DNA of 64,000 nt from Onthophagus taurus (Eukaryota; Arthropoda; Insecta; Coleoptera; Scarabaeidae), in NCBI RefSeq assembly GCF_036711975.1, contig NC_091972.1, positions 27,285,001 through 27,349,000 on the forward strand. The letters are read 5' to 3'. The translations under genes and the position numbers were made by a program. This document shows positions 44,791-56,450 of the stretch, piece by piece. Numbering within the stretch: position 1 is the first letter of the stretch; each line of letters starts with the position of its first letter. The notes under the pieces are model-generated. The model saw nothing but the letters and a program-made list of their open reading frames with translations, did no database searches and was not told the origin of the DNA.

Positions 44791-45699
44791 TATAATGTTA
44801 CTGCTGTGCAATGGCCTGATAGTGAAAAACTTCTCCCAAAACAATTGTTATGTGCTGTGTGCTTAGCTTCAGTAGTAACAAATTGGAAATGAAAAAAAGC
44901 CAGCAAATTAGAATTTTTATATAAACTTTATGCATTGCTTTTTTTTTGTTTTTATTTAAGAATGTATTAGTTTTTAGTTACCAGATTTTGATTTTCATTT
45001 CTCTTTTGATTTAAATTATTGATTGATATAAAAAAATTACTTGTTTGAAAATTCTAGAGGCGAGAAAACATTCTAGAAATTGCATACTGAAAATTAAAAA
45101 TTAAAAAAAAATTATATTTAATACATACCACTTGATAATAAACAAGACTGAATAAAAATCCTTTCTTCACTGCACTGGAGATGTCCAGAAATACATAAAA
45201 AATACATGTAGTACGGTTTCATCCTTTGATCTACTAAAACAACAAAAACATTCATAAAATATATTTATAATTAAACCTTGATGATAAAAACTTGGAATAT
45301 TACAATCTTACTCTCAAGTTGCGTTGGATGATCGCTCGAGAATATCCTTTTTACTTCCTTTTTGTTCGGATTTATGTAAAGGCTGAGGTCATCTTCTTTA
45401 TCCAGGCATCCTTCTTAATCAATAAATAACCAGAATCCTTTTAAAAATAAATAATTAGATGGAGTTATAATTTAAAAGAAACAAATTATTACCTCAACAT
45501 TTCTTTATCATACATTATATGTCTGTACATCGGCAAAGAACTATATCATTTCAGCAGTAGCTGCTTTCTCCTCCAATTCATATTTACTCGTCTCAATTAT
45601 GGAAGTGGCCAATTCCTTTTAAATAAACGTAATAAAATCTAACGTAATTAATTACGCAGTAAGAAGCGTACTCACCTCAACACAATTCGGATCCATTAT

Positions 45700-46310
45700 T
45701 ACAATAACAATAATAAACGCGGTTTAAAGAAATTGAATTCCTCTCCGGTGTTTGGAGTTGTAAATACTCTTTGAGGTTCTAAATGAAGATTAAAAAAAAT
45801 TGTTTGAAAAATTGAATTATGTAGAACAACCTGTACAAAGAAAACTGTCATCCATTTGCGACAACACAAATCAAAGCAATGATACCAACCGTAAATAAAT
45901 AAAATTACCAACCTCAATAGAATTTATAAAAAGATTTAAACCCTTTTAAACGTTTTAACGCGTTTTAACTCACCATTTTTTCTTCAAATGGTGACCTTCT
46001 CATTTTCGTTTAAACTGAAAATACACGAAATCTCCGAAGGATTTCAAACTTGTCTGTTGTGTGAGTCACTGGTGTGTTTCGCCATCGGACATTATTTTAC
46101 TTTATTTTTCTTTGTTATCGTCCTAGAACCTTGTATTCTATTATCTTCTTTTCTTAAAAGAAAAACACTTACTTTTTTACTTTACTTATTCAATATTATT
46201 ATCATCATTAGTTTTGATTTTTTTGTAAGTACATCGGTTGCTCGACCACACCATTGTCACCAAATTCATTTCAATTTACATCCATTTATATTTTTTGTGC
46301 TCTACATCAA
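45700..46310. other. Spacer upstream of the multi-exon relic
   Basis: On the minus strand an acceptor-like CTTCATTTAG near 45782 precedes an open stretch (NLKEYLQLQTPERNSISLNR, VYYCYCNN) that runs into the relic's first exon and ends in TGA. It might be an alternative 5' exon. Otherwise AT-rich and featureless. Confidence 0.3.
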
Positions 46311-47484
46311 CTATTATTATTAACTTTTGTTTTTCAAATGGCTGCGTATATTTTTCTTCACGTCATTGGATACAGATTGTTTTTCTGAATCCATTGATGT
46401 ACAATACATCCATTTTGAATATAATTTTAACAGAGAATGTTAACCTGTATATACAGGTTGTCACACAAGAACGCCGCAAGCTATAACTCTGTCATTTACC
46501 TTCCGATTTTTATGAACGAGTTATCAAATGAAATGGTTTGATGAATATTATGATTCATGCTACAAATAAACTTTTTCCAACACCAGCTTCAATTTCAAGC
46601 GTTATCAAGTTTTGATTTTCAAATTGCTCGGTATGTTTTTCTTCACGTTATTGATAGAGATTTTTTTTCTGAACCCATTGCTGTACAATACATTAACATT
46701 AATTGTAATTTTAGCAGAGAAAAACAATTAAAACATTTTCCGAACATTATCTTAGTCACTTCTGCAATACTGTAGTGTGCCATAGAAAAAAATAACGTGC
46801 AAAACTGATAAAAGTAATTAAATGATATATCAATGCCTAGCAGTTGTAAATGATTATTTTTTCCCATGGCACACTACAGTATGACACAAGTGACTTTAAG
46901 AGAATGTTGGGAAACTATTTTAATGTTTTTCTCTACTACAATTACAATTAATGTTAATGTATTGTACAGCAATGGGTTCAGAAAAAAAATCTCTATCCAA
47001 TAACATGACGAAAAACATACCGAGCAATTTGAAAATCAAAAGTTGATAATCGCTTGAAATTGAAAATGGCGTTGGAAAAAGTTTATTTGCAGCATGAATC
47101 ATAGTATTCATCACACCTTTTCATTTGATGCCACCCTCATGAAAATCGGAATGTAAATGACAAAGTTACAGCTTGCGGCATCCTCGTGTGACAACCTGTA
47201 TATACAGCTGTCTTTTCTCTGTTAATATTACATTTAAAATGGATGTATTGTACATCAATGGATTCAGAAAAACGAACTCTATCCAATGACGCGAAGAAAA
47301 ATATACGCAGCCATTTGAAAAACAAAAGTTAATAATCGCTTGAAATTGAAGATGGCGTTGGAAAAAATTTATTTGTAGCATGCATCATAGTATTCCTCAA
47401 ACCATTTCATTTGATACCTCGCTCATGAAAATCGGAATGTAAATGATACAGTTACAGCTTGGGGCGTTTTTTATCTGACACCTG
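46310..47484. repeat. Nested foldback MITEs of one family
   Basis: Inner copy 46455-47198: TA-CAGGTTGTCACACAAGAAC to its inverse, with long arms meeting near 46825 (GTAGTGTGCCATAG / CATGGCACACTAC). It sits inside an older copy whose right arm runs to 47484 (CTGACACCTG-TA) and whose left arm survives only from about 46310. Shared arm text: GTACAATACATCCATTTT and its inverse. Non-coding. Confidence 0.7.
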
Positions 47485-47495
47485 TATATTACATA

Positions 47496-48975
47496 CAGTA
47501 TGTCCCCGGATCGAGTTACAAAGAGGAAAAAAAATTTTATTACTGCTTTTTCAAACTTATCTCAGCATAAATAATGCGTCGGATATGTTCAAACCACTAA
47601 ATCGCACGAACGTTATATTCCAACTATAGAAGTTAACTAATTATTCCAATTTTTATGTAAAAATTAGAATTTTCCTAAATTAAAAATTTTTTAAGTTCAA
47701 TTTACGATATGTAACCATAGAAACCATAAAAGTTACAACTTATGTTATTGAAAAAACAGACAAATCAAATTAAAATATGGCTAATTTATATAATAACACA
47801 CTACGTAAGTAATAAATATTATTTATTTGTAAGTGAACAAATCAACTATTCATTCAAACAAATCACCTCCTAATGCGGCACACATTTGAAGACGAGTGCT
47901 AAATTCTTTATAAGAATTGCGAATTTCCGCCAGTGGTAGAGATTCTATCGCATTAATTATTCCTAGCTTTAATAGTTCTGCATCGTCTTGTAATGGTTCA
48001 CTGTAAACAATTTGTTTCAATCGTCCCCAAAAATAAAAATCCATAATTGTAAGATCAGGACTACGTGCTGGCCATCAAATAGGACCATTTCATCCAATCC
48101 ATTTTTGACGAAATTGTAAATTTAACCATTTGGCACAATGTGTGAATAGTAAGCTGGGCACTGTCTTGTTGAAAGTACATTGACTGTATGAAATGTAAGA
48201 GTATTTGGATTTACATCACTCCAATAACGACAACGCTGGGAAGAAACAATGTCATTTATTGAAAAGGTGCTTTCACCCGAAAATATCAGAAATTTATGAA
48301 AATTTCGGTTATTTAATATTTCATTACCAATCTCAAGACAGAAATCCAAACGTTTGACATCATCGCCGACATCCAAAGTCTGTCTAAATCGTGGTCTAAA
48401 TCAAAATTGAACCAATTTTGTAAATTCTGGAGAGGTGCGATTTACTAATTTCAGTTTGTAACGCTCTTCTTCGGAGTGATAATTTTGGAGTTTCTTGAAC
48501 GGAATTTAATGCTATTAGAGAAGCAGCGTCTTCCTCATTTAGTCCCTTTGTCTGCTTCTTTATGGATAATACAGAACCCGTTTCCAAAAATATTTTCATA
48601 AGTTTGCGAGCCCCAACATGAAATATTTTTGTGACCGGGTATTGATTCACTAGTACCATAGCACAGTACTAAATAAATTCTCTCTTTCACGGTTAGCATC
48701 GCATGAAAAGACTTAATCTCACTAACATAAGTTGTAACTTTTATGGTTTTTATGGTTACATATCATAAATTGAACTTGAAAAATTTTCAATTTAGAAAAA
48801 AGTCCAATTTTTACATAAAAATGGGAATAATTAGTTAACTTCTATAGTGAGAGTATAAAATTCGTGCGATTTAGTAGTTTGAACATATCCGACGCATTAT
48901 TTATGCTGAGATAAGTTTGAAAAATCAGTAATAAAAATTTGTTTCCTCTTTGTAACTCGATCCGGGGACATACTG
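47496..48975 (-). mobile_element. mariner-like element, both termini present
   Basis: 1480 bp between TA-CAGTATGTCCCCGGATCGAG (47496) and its inverse ending at 48975, then TA. A truncated relative is at 34264-35390. It carries a broken minus-strand transposase. Confidence 0.85.
47850..48659 (-). pseudogene. mariner transposase remnant
   Basis: Three minus-strand blocks: 48659-48396 (GARKLMKIFLETGSVLSIKK, RRRALQTEISKSHLSRIYKI, the paired-like DNA-binding region), 48376-48122 (GESTFSINDIVSSQRCRYWS and SDVNPNTLTFH, start of the catalytic domain, where Gly replaces the Asp of the expected FSDE-type first catalytic motif), and 48044-47850 (MDFYFWGRLKQIVYSEPL, ESLPLAEIRNSYKEFSTRLQ, the C-terminal end with the (L/F)W-type motif). 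Stops and frameshifts separate them. Inactive. Confidence 0.8.
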
Positions 48976-48979
48976 TATA

Positions 48980-50465
48980 CATATTATGTATTTTTTTCTG
49001 TATTTACGCGTTTTTTTTCGTCACACCAACTGCTGCAGTTGACAATATTATTATTGAATAAAATTATTCAAGCAAAATAAACCTTTTACACAAACTATTT
49101 ACGCTATAAAAACATAAAATCATTTCCAACACACATTTCTCCATAATCCCATTCCTGTAAATTTTAACCTTCTATTTTAGGGTTTTATGACATAACAATG
49201 ATATTTTACATGTACAAAGAACTTTATACCTCAAATACCCTTTTTCAAATCCATTACATTTGTGTGTTAAATGGGATTCTTATGTTCGGTCAGAGGAAGT
49301 ATTAAATAGAGAAGTTGTGAAAAATGACAACAGAGATTACAGAGATTAAGTCGGTCAAGTCGTAAAACCCTAAAACAGATGTAAAAAATTTACAGGTGAG
49401 ATTTCCGTACTAACAGAAATCTTTCCTGGACCGTTGAGAGGCTAAAGCACGCCAGCTAATTGATTAAATTTTAACCAGTGACGTATCCAAAGAACATGCA
49501 AAGTTCATTTCAAGCTCAAACGCAAATGCGCCCACCTCCTTCTTTAGTTTTGTGAGGGTGCAACAAAAAGCCCTAACGACTGTTTATAATGAATTTTAAA
49601 ACCTAAAATAATATTCAATATTCGGGAGTGCTCGGCGATAATCGGCCGGTGCGGTGGTCCGATCTGTTTACGTTCTCCGTTTCGCCAAGGTTGTTAGTAA
49701 ATAATAGTAAACAAACAGCGTGTTGCGTTGACTTCAAGTTTTAGTGTTAACAACTGCTTCTATATGTACTATCGCCCCAACCGTATTTACTACATGGCAT
49801 AAGGGACAGAAAACAAATCCCCCGCACGGTCGCTTTGCCGAGTACGGCCGAAGAATCGAAGACTGGAGGGGCGTACTCATTTTCTCTCGAACCTTTGCTC
49901 TAGCCTTGTCGTCTCTTCAACCCTGAAGTGCCAAGTGTGTTTCTTCACATTTTTTTGCGTATTTTTGACATAAGGCTTTTGCGAATTTTTTTTCTTGAGT
50001 TTATATATTTTTTTGTAATAAGTCTTAAAATTTTACAATAATTTCTCACCTTCACCGTAAATGGGTAAACAATAAACTTTTTATTTTTGTACACTTTAGT
50101 AATGTTAAAAAATGTATTACCTTATTCACATAAGGTAATATAAAATTTCTGTTGAAACTACCTGTAAACTGAATTTTATACATTGTTATTTATGAGCATG
50201 ATAATATTCCATATTATAATGAAAAACCATTTGATTTTGAGTATATAATTCATTTATTTACAAAGAAAATTAATAATTTATATTTATTAATTTATAAAAC
50301 ATTTTATTATATATATATATATTTTCTTTTTTTTGCGCAGAGGAGGGGAAAATGCCTTACGCACCCCGGCCTATTGATGGCGCCTATAGTTCGTGGGTCG
50401 GGAAAATCGTATTTCGGCCGGGAGTATGGGACTACAATTAATTAGCCCCTGCTACCCACAAAACC
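48980..50465. other. Spacer without recognised genes
   Basis: A stretch of higher G+C at about 49620-49930 has a CpG-containing, promoter-like look (CGATAATCGGCCGGTGCGG) but no TATA box or coding exon that I can support. 50290-50335 is an (AT)n/T-rich run directly before the Jockey copy 3 flank. Confidence 0.35.
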
Positions 50466-51044
50466 AAGTGCGTCCTTTGCGGTGGTCCTCATACCGCCAA
50501 CTACAAAGGGTGCCCAAAACACCCGAAGGCGGCGGAAACGAGGGCGCCGGCGGCAGCCCCAAAGGTCAAAGCGACCGTTCCCCCGAAAGCACCTATTCAG
50601 GCGCAAAAGGGGGACAAAAAGGCTCCAGTAGTCGCGGCGAAACCCGTGAAAGCGGTTAGTAGTCGGGCGAAAAAGCCAAAAGGCAACGCTAACGTTGCCC
50701 CCAAAGCGAACGCTCCAGCTACCAAGGTAGTTCGGAAAGAGGTCGCGGCGCCCAAAGCTAAGCTCAACGAGCCGAAGCAAAAGGCGACCGACGAACCCCC
50801 GAAGCTGTCGAGGTCGCAGAGGAGGCGTCACAATAGGAGGCTTCGTAAAAGCGGGTCGATCGCGGTGGCTGAAACACCATTCCCGGTCAATGTTGCGGCA
50901 CAGGCGGCGGTTGAACCCCCAACCGACCCCCTCGTCAACATACTGGCGATGATGAGCGAGGTCATCCAAATCGACAAATCCGATAGGGACGCACGAGTTA
51001 GGTTGTGCGTCCAAATCATGTCCGAGATTATGAAACTCTTATGA
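50466..51044 (+). pseudogene. Jockey copy 3 ORF1, C-terminal part
   Basis: Retains the last zinc knuckle and the basic Lys/Ala/Pro-rich tail (KGNANVAPKANAPATK, LSRSQRRRHNRRLRKSGS) and ends SEIMKLL followed by TGA in the same ATGA overlap with ORF2. A frame change occurs near 50650. Truncated and non-functional. Confidence 0.85.
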
Positions 51045-53604
51045 TGACTCATCGAAGACCGAGAGTACCGCATTCGCTTGAGTTGGCTTATTGGAACGCC
51101 AACGGCCTTGTCTGTAAACAGAATGAACTTCGCGAGTTCGCCGAAAGGTACGACCTTGACGCGATACTCATTTGCGAAACCCATCTGCGAGCGGGCGACA
51201 GGCCACGACTGCCCAATTATCGCTTCTATCGAAACGATAGAGTTGGAGCAAGAGGCGGCGGGACAGCCATCTTTGTAAGGACCAGTTTGGATCATTACGA
51301 AGATCTGACTCCCCCCCTTCAACATCTCGAAGCTACTACGATTGTGGCACGAACACTATCGGGGTGCGTCCGCTTGATCGCCGCCTACAATCCGCCGAAT
51401 CGGCGGTTGTTGGAAGACGATCTAACGGGTGTCTTGGATACGGACAAAGGCGTGGTTATCGCCGACGACCTAAATGCTAAGCACCCATCGTGGAACAGTC
51501 GGATCGCAAACGCGAACGGTAAAATACTGCGGAGTTTTACCGACGAGACGGGCATTGTCACCGATGCCCCCGCCGACCACACGTATTACCCGTCGAACGA
51601 AGGGCAACGATCTGACGTTTTGGACGTGGTTGTAATCAAAGATGTCCGACTAGTTCATAGAGTTACCACGCTCAACGAACTTAGTTCCGATCATCTCCCT
51701 GTGCTGCTGCAGCTAGGAGACGTCCCGGACGTTCGTGTCCCGGTTGAACGTTCCACTGTATCGTGGCCGGCTTTTAGCGACCACTTGCACCACAATATGG
51801 GACAAATACAACCGATCCACAACGCTCAGGAACTGGATGAGGCTGTTAAACGACTCACGGTCGCAATCGAGGATTCTCTTCGATACGCGACCAACACGAT
51901 TCCCGTAAAGGACCATTATGGGTGCTTCCGGCGCACATCAGGGAACTTATGCGGGAGCGTGATCGCGTCAGGAGGACTTATCAGCGCAATTGGGATCCCG
52001 ATCTCAAGCGTCGCTATAACCGTCTGCACGGTGATGTGAGAAGGGAGCTCGCGGAGTTCCGATACGCGTCTTTCGACGCCAAACTCGACGCCCTGAACAC
52101 CGAAGACGATCAATCAAGCTGTTGGAAGATGGTCAAGGTGCTGAAGGGGAACCCGACGCGCATGCCGCCCATTCACGGTGAAACCGGAATGGCTTTCACT
52201 CTCGAAGAGAAAGCAGAGACTCATGCCGATAACTTCGAAAACCAGTGCAGCCCGCTATGCGACGATGACGAAGATGAAGATTTCATCGATCGAGTCGAAC
52301 GCGTAGTGAGCAGGCGGCTGGCCGTAGAAGATCGTCGGCACATCGAGCACGCTTCTCCAACCGAGGTGAAAGAGGCAATCGCGAGATGTAAGTCGAAGAA
52401 GGCATCGGGACCGGACGGGATAGGAAACGCTGCTTTAAAGGCCATGCGGCTACAAAGATCAGTTCAAGATCTTAAGCTCATTCAGGACGAACAGTTTGGT
52501 TTCCGACCCAAACATTCGACCGTACACCAGGTACTGCGACTTGTCGAATACACAACCGAAGGCTTCAATCGAAAGCAAAGCACTTGTGCGGCGCTTTTCG
52601 ATGTTGCCAAGGCGTTCGATAAAGTATGGCATGAAGGACTTTTGTTCAAAATGCTAGAAGCGGGCGTGCCCCTGGCGTTGGTTCAATTGATCGCGTCCTA
52701 TCTTGGCGGTAGGAAGGCGCGCATCAAGTTGAACGGTACGCGTTCGACAGAGCGAATCCTAACTGCTGGCGTCCCTCAGGGGTCGTTGCTTTCACCGATA
52801 CTCTTTTGTATCTTTGTTAGCGACCTACCCCGGTGCGAGGGCACTCAGTTAGCGATGTACGCCGACGATGTGTGCATCTACAGCAGATCTTGGTCTCCCG
52901 AGATCGCCGCTCGTAGACTGCAGACAGCATCGGATCAGCTGCAAGACTACTTCGCAAAGTGGCGGGTCAAAATCAACGCTGATAAAAATACCGCAGTACT
53001 CTTTACTCGGCGTAGACAGAGACCCCCCGATACGTTGGTACTGCGAGGGAACGAGCTTCTCTGGCATTCCGAAACCAGGTATTTGGGTGTCATTCTGGAC
53101 TCTAAACTAACTTGGAAAAGTCACATCGAGGCCATGGCGAACCGGGCGAAGGTAGCTCTGGTCAATCTGTACGCTCTGATATATCGCCGAAGTAAGTTGG
53201 ATCCTCTCCGGAAGATTCGACTCTACAAAGCGGTTATCACACCTGCGATGACATACGCTTCTTCAGTCTGGGGTTACGCCGCGCACTCGCACGTGCAAAA
53301 ACTCCAAGTGGTTCAGAACAAGGTCCTAAGAATGTCATTCGATGCTCCTTGGTTTGTCAGTAATGCGACACTGCACAATGATTCCCAGATGGTGACCATC
53401 GAGGAATTCATTCGGAACAAAGCCAGTACCGAGTTTACGCGGCTCGAAGACCACCCAAATCCCCTCCTAGCGGGATTAACGGATTACGACGTTGAACACC
53501 TTCGCCATAAACGGCCAAGGCTGCTTCTCGTCTTTCGATCCGGGAACCCAACTGTCCTTTCCAAATCCACTTCCGATATCGCTAATTTAGCGAATATTAA
53601 CTAA
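51041..53604 (+). pseudogene. Jockey copy 3 ORF2, frameshifted, 65-codon RT deletion
   Basis: The endonuclease part (51041 to about 51915) is intact except for GDLNAKH changed to DDLNAKH, a change in a conserved block. A one-base loss near 51915 (GACCATTATGGG against GACCATCGATGGG in copy 2) shifts the frame, which continues at 51922-53604. An in-frame deletion at about 52443 joins AALKAM directly to RLQRSV and removes about 65 residues with the first RT motifs, including YRPISLLSC. YADD is retained. A changed C-terminus (FRSGNPTV... in place of the usual stop) extends the frame. Non-functional. Confidence 0.88.
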
Positions 53605-53699
53605 TATATTTTCCGTCTGTTTTAGATCCGATGAAGAGGGTTAAGGAAGATTCCAGGAACCTCAAGAGGCCCGTCAAGTTCACCGTTCACCGTTCACAG

Positions 53700-54519
53700 A
53701 TTCGATAATTCCGAAGAATTCTTTCAATCCAACGTCACACAAAGAAGCTGTCTTCAGATTCTACTTTAATCGGTTTAACACCATACCACTCAATGATTCA
53801 AACTACATTTCAGAACTTAAAACAATTCTTAGTATCGGAACAAATAATGGTTATAGTTTCTGGGACATGCAAAACATATACAACAGAGTTCACTCATCGT
53901 TAATTAACAGAATGGTATATCCCCGACACAACAATAGAGACAAGATAATCTCCCTTCCATTTGCGCCCTCCATACAGCATAAAATCACTAAACACCTCAA
54001 AAAGTTTAACATATCTACGGCGTTCTCTTCCAATAAGAAATTAGGTCATATGCTAACTAATAACAAACACCGTTTTAAGTCCGAGTTAAGTGGAGTATAC
54101 AGGATCGAATGCGAACGGTGAACGGTGAACTTGACGGGCTTCTTGAGGTTCCTGGAAATTTTCCTTAACCCTCTTCATGGGATCTAAAACAGACGGAAAA
54201 TATATTAGTTAATATTCGCTAAATTTGCGATATCGAATGCGAAGATTGTGATCAGTATTATATAGGACAGACAAGCAGGAACATCCAAACCAGGTTTAAG
54301 GAACATCTTAAATGTAATAACTCGGCAATATACCAACACCTAAAAGAAAATAATCATAAAACCAGTCTCAATTGTACAAAAATACTAAAGAATATTAAAA
54401 AATCCAAACTTTTAGATTTATACGAGGAACTTCATATCTACACTGGTAATTTAGAAAACAAACTTATTAACAACATAACGGATATCAACAATTTTAGATT
54501 TTTTATAAAATACATTTAA
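53700..54519 (+). pseudogene. Penelope-like element, RT end plus GIY-YIG endonuclease, split by Jockey copy 4
   Basis: 53710-54115 reads the post-catalytic RT region (NSFNPTSHKEAVFRFYFNRF, WDMQNIYNRVHSSLINRM, then LSGVYRIECE). After a 116-bp Jockey insertion the frame resumes at 54232: CDQYYIGQTSRNIQTRFKEH, the GIY-YIG nuclease of Penelope elements, followed by LDLYEELHIYTGNLENKLIN and a TAA at 54517-54519. The N-terminal RT part is missing. Penelope elements prime reverse transcription with this nuclease. Dead copy, but both domain pieces are well preserved. Confidence 0.85.
54116..54231 (-). mobile_element. Jockey copy 4, 116-bp 3' end insertion
   Basis: Minus strand: last part of the 3' UTR ending GTTCACCGTTCACCGTTC. 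Flanked by the exact 12-bp duplication ATCGAATGCGAA (54104-54115 and 54232-54243). Severely 5'-truncated. Inserted in the coding region of the Penelope relic. Confidence 0.92.
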
Positions 54520-54866
54520 TTTCTTCGCGCGCAAGTCTATTATTCACAACGATATGTTTTTTATTCTTTGTTAAAAACCTGTATAGCACGCGTCCCATTC
54601 TTGTTTTTCCTTATTTTTAAGACCAGTCGTTCTTTAACTGTTGTACTTTCGCGTTTATACTTTTAGATCAACTGACATTCTTTGAACATTTTGTTAGTAT
54701 TGTTTTTCGTCCTTTTCAAGTAAGTTACATAAACTCTGTTCATTAAGTTACGTTTTAAGTTTTTCAAATTCACTTGTAGTGGTTCGACCCTTTTGTTTTT
54801 CTGAAGGATTTTAACATGTTCTTTGAGTGACCTTTTCTAATTTACTTCAATGAAATGATTTATATA

Positions 54867-56301
54867 CAGGTGTCTCACGTAACTGGTTCGTTAGAACTTT
54901 TTAAGGTTCCACCATTCGTAGTGGTTTGAAATTTTGGTAGCATGGGTTGTTCATTCTAAACTTTCGATCTAAAATATTTTCAAGACTTCGTTATTTTAAA
55001 TGGAATGCAGTAGATTTTATTACACCTTTCAATTTTACGTAAAAAAATATGTTGACTTTGTTAAAAGTTGTTGGTACCTAGCGTTTTTTGTTTTCGAGTT
55101 ATTTTGATTTTAAGTGTTTTTTGACAAATTTCACCATGGTCTTTAAAAGCCCATATCTCAGCTAACGATCATTCAAAAAAGCTCTGCATTGGCACGACTA
55201 CTCTACAGATGCTGCCAAATAGATTGTCATTTGTTGTATCAGACAATCTTATACAGGCTGGTCAAAAATTGAATTATTGTTTCTCAATATTCAATTGCGA
55301 GAAAGTCGAAAATTTTAAATGGAACACCCCATATTTCTTTACCCTATCAGGAAAGGGAATTTAATTCTCTACAAATTATCTATAAACATTCCTATACCTA
55401 TTTATTGTAGTTTCTCTGATATTGGAAAATTAATCAAAATCAGACATAAAATCCCAAAGCCCGTTTGTGTTTTTGTTAGCAGGCCAAGACATTTTGACAG
55501 TTCATCGTTTAATTTATTTAAATTATTATTGGTATTATTTCTACAATTAACTATGGTTGAATAACCTTTAGCTTGCTCGCTTTTTTTTACCAAAAGTAAC
55601 CAACAGAAAAACGAATAAATGAAAAAAATGAAAAACAACAATTTAATAACAGAAATTAGAATGAATAACATATAAAAAAACAAAAACTTAAAATTATAAA
55701 AAAATTAAAACTGTTCGATATGCTGATCATTCACCATTAAACATTTTTCAACTCTTCTTTCGACTTCTACGGTTGTGGCCCGTAGAAGTTGGTCGCCATC
55801 AATAGTACGCAGTGCACGCATCACTATATCACGCAACTCTTGTCGTGTGTTGATCGGTGAATTGTACACTTGATTTTTTAAGTGACCCCACAAATTAAAA
55901 TCCAATGGTGTTAAATCTGGAGATCGTGGAGGCCATTGCCATGAATATAAAACAAATTTAAAATATCGGCTTTGGAATAATTTGCCATGATATACCATTT
56001 TGTAATAAACGTTAACTGAGATATAGGCTTTTAAAGAGCATGGTGAAATTTGCCAAAAAAAGCTTAAAATCAAAATAACTTAAAAACAAAAAATGGTAGG
56101 TACCAACAACTTTTATCAAAGTCAACATATTTTTTTATGTATAATTGGAAGGTGTAATAAAAACTATAGCATTCCATTTAAAATAACGAAGTTGTGGTCT
56201 ACTTCCGGTAGACCGGAAGTGGTGGCCATCTTGAAAATATTTTAGATTGAAAGTTTAGAATGAACAACCCATGCTAACGAACCAGTTACGTGAGACACCT
56301 G
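54867..56301 (-). mobile_element. mariner-like element inside the Penelope 3' region
   Basis: Termini TA-CAGGTGTCTCACGTAACTGG (54867) and the inverse ending at 56301 with TA. Long inverted subterminal segments (TTCATTCTAAACTTTC / GAAAGTTTAGAATGAA). Contains a truncated transposase (55705-56073, minus). The remainder is AT-rich. Confidence 0.85.
55705..56073 (-). pseudogene. mariner-type transposase C-terminal fragment
   Basis: 122 codons with WQWPPRSPDLTPLDFNLWGH, which carries the last catalytic Asp (PDLTPLDF), then LKNQVYNSPINTRQELRDIV. This is the end of an IS630/Tc1/mariner-type DDE/D transposase with an LDFNLWG-type motif. The DNA-binding half and first catalytic residues are absent. 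Open frame, but not a complete enzyme. Confidence 0.8.
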
Positions 56302-56402
56302 TATATATATACGATTTCCCGATTACTCATATGTGTACCACATTGACGGTAACTATTCCGTTTTTTATATCAATTTTTTTTACCAACTGTTTAATTTTAA
56401 TT

Positions 56403-56450
56403 TTAGTACCTGAAGAAGGCTACTTGTTAGCCGAAACATGTTGTACTGAA
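56403..56450 (+). ncRNA. Hammerhead-like ribozyme core in Penelope terminal region
   Basis: CTGAAGA (56410-56416), stem GGCTA/TAGCC (56418-56432), GAAA (56433-56436), then a minimal stem III ACA/TGT ending in TA. This is the order of a type I hammerhead. An extra A after CTGAAGA and poor pairing of stem I make cleavage doubtful. Penelope elements are known to carry hammerhead motifs in their terminal repeats. Confidence 0.45.

Larger units (their letters stand above)
40927..45696 (-). pseudogene. Multi-exon gene relic of unknown identity
   Basis: Candidate exons on the minus strand: 45696-45676 (MDPNCVE, donor GTGAGT); 45615-45541 (ELATSIIETSKYELEEKAAT, ends in TAG); 45540-45493 (SLPMYRHIMYDKEMLR, donor GTAATA); 45437-45312 (GCLDKEDDLSLYINPNKKEV block, one internal TAA, donor GTAAGA); 45233-45129 (DQRMKPYYMYFLCISGHLQC, donor GTATGT); 41201-41105 (DKITLSLTKMLKDERNTLNE, donor GTAATT); 41051-40927 (DYFLFFHGELRSKLFLIMYN, terminal stop). 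Acceptor AGs precede the exons. Phases agree for exons 1-2, 4-5 and 6-7. Two stops and phase breaks suggest decay, and a TIR element fills the largest intron. No known family recognised. Confidence 0.5.
50466..53697 (+). mobile_element. Jockey copy 3, 5'-truncated and internally deleted
   Basis: Begins inside the third zinc knuckle of ORF1 (CVLCGGPHTANYKGC) and ends GTTCACCGTTCACCGTTCAC, two full GTTCACC heptamers plus GTTCAC, without poly(A). Opposite orientation to copies 1 and 2 and outside any histone promoter. No target duplication is detectable. The right flank is a Penelope relic; the left flank is not, so rearrangement is likely. Confidence 0.92.
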
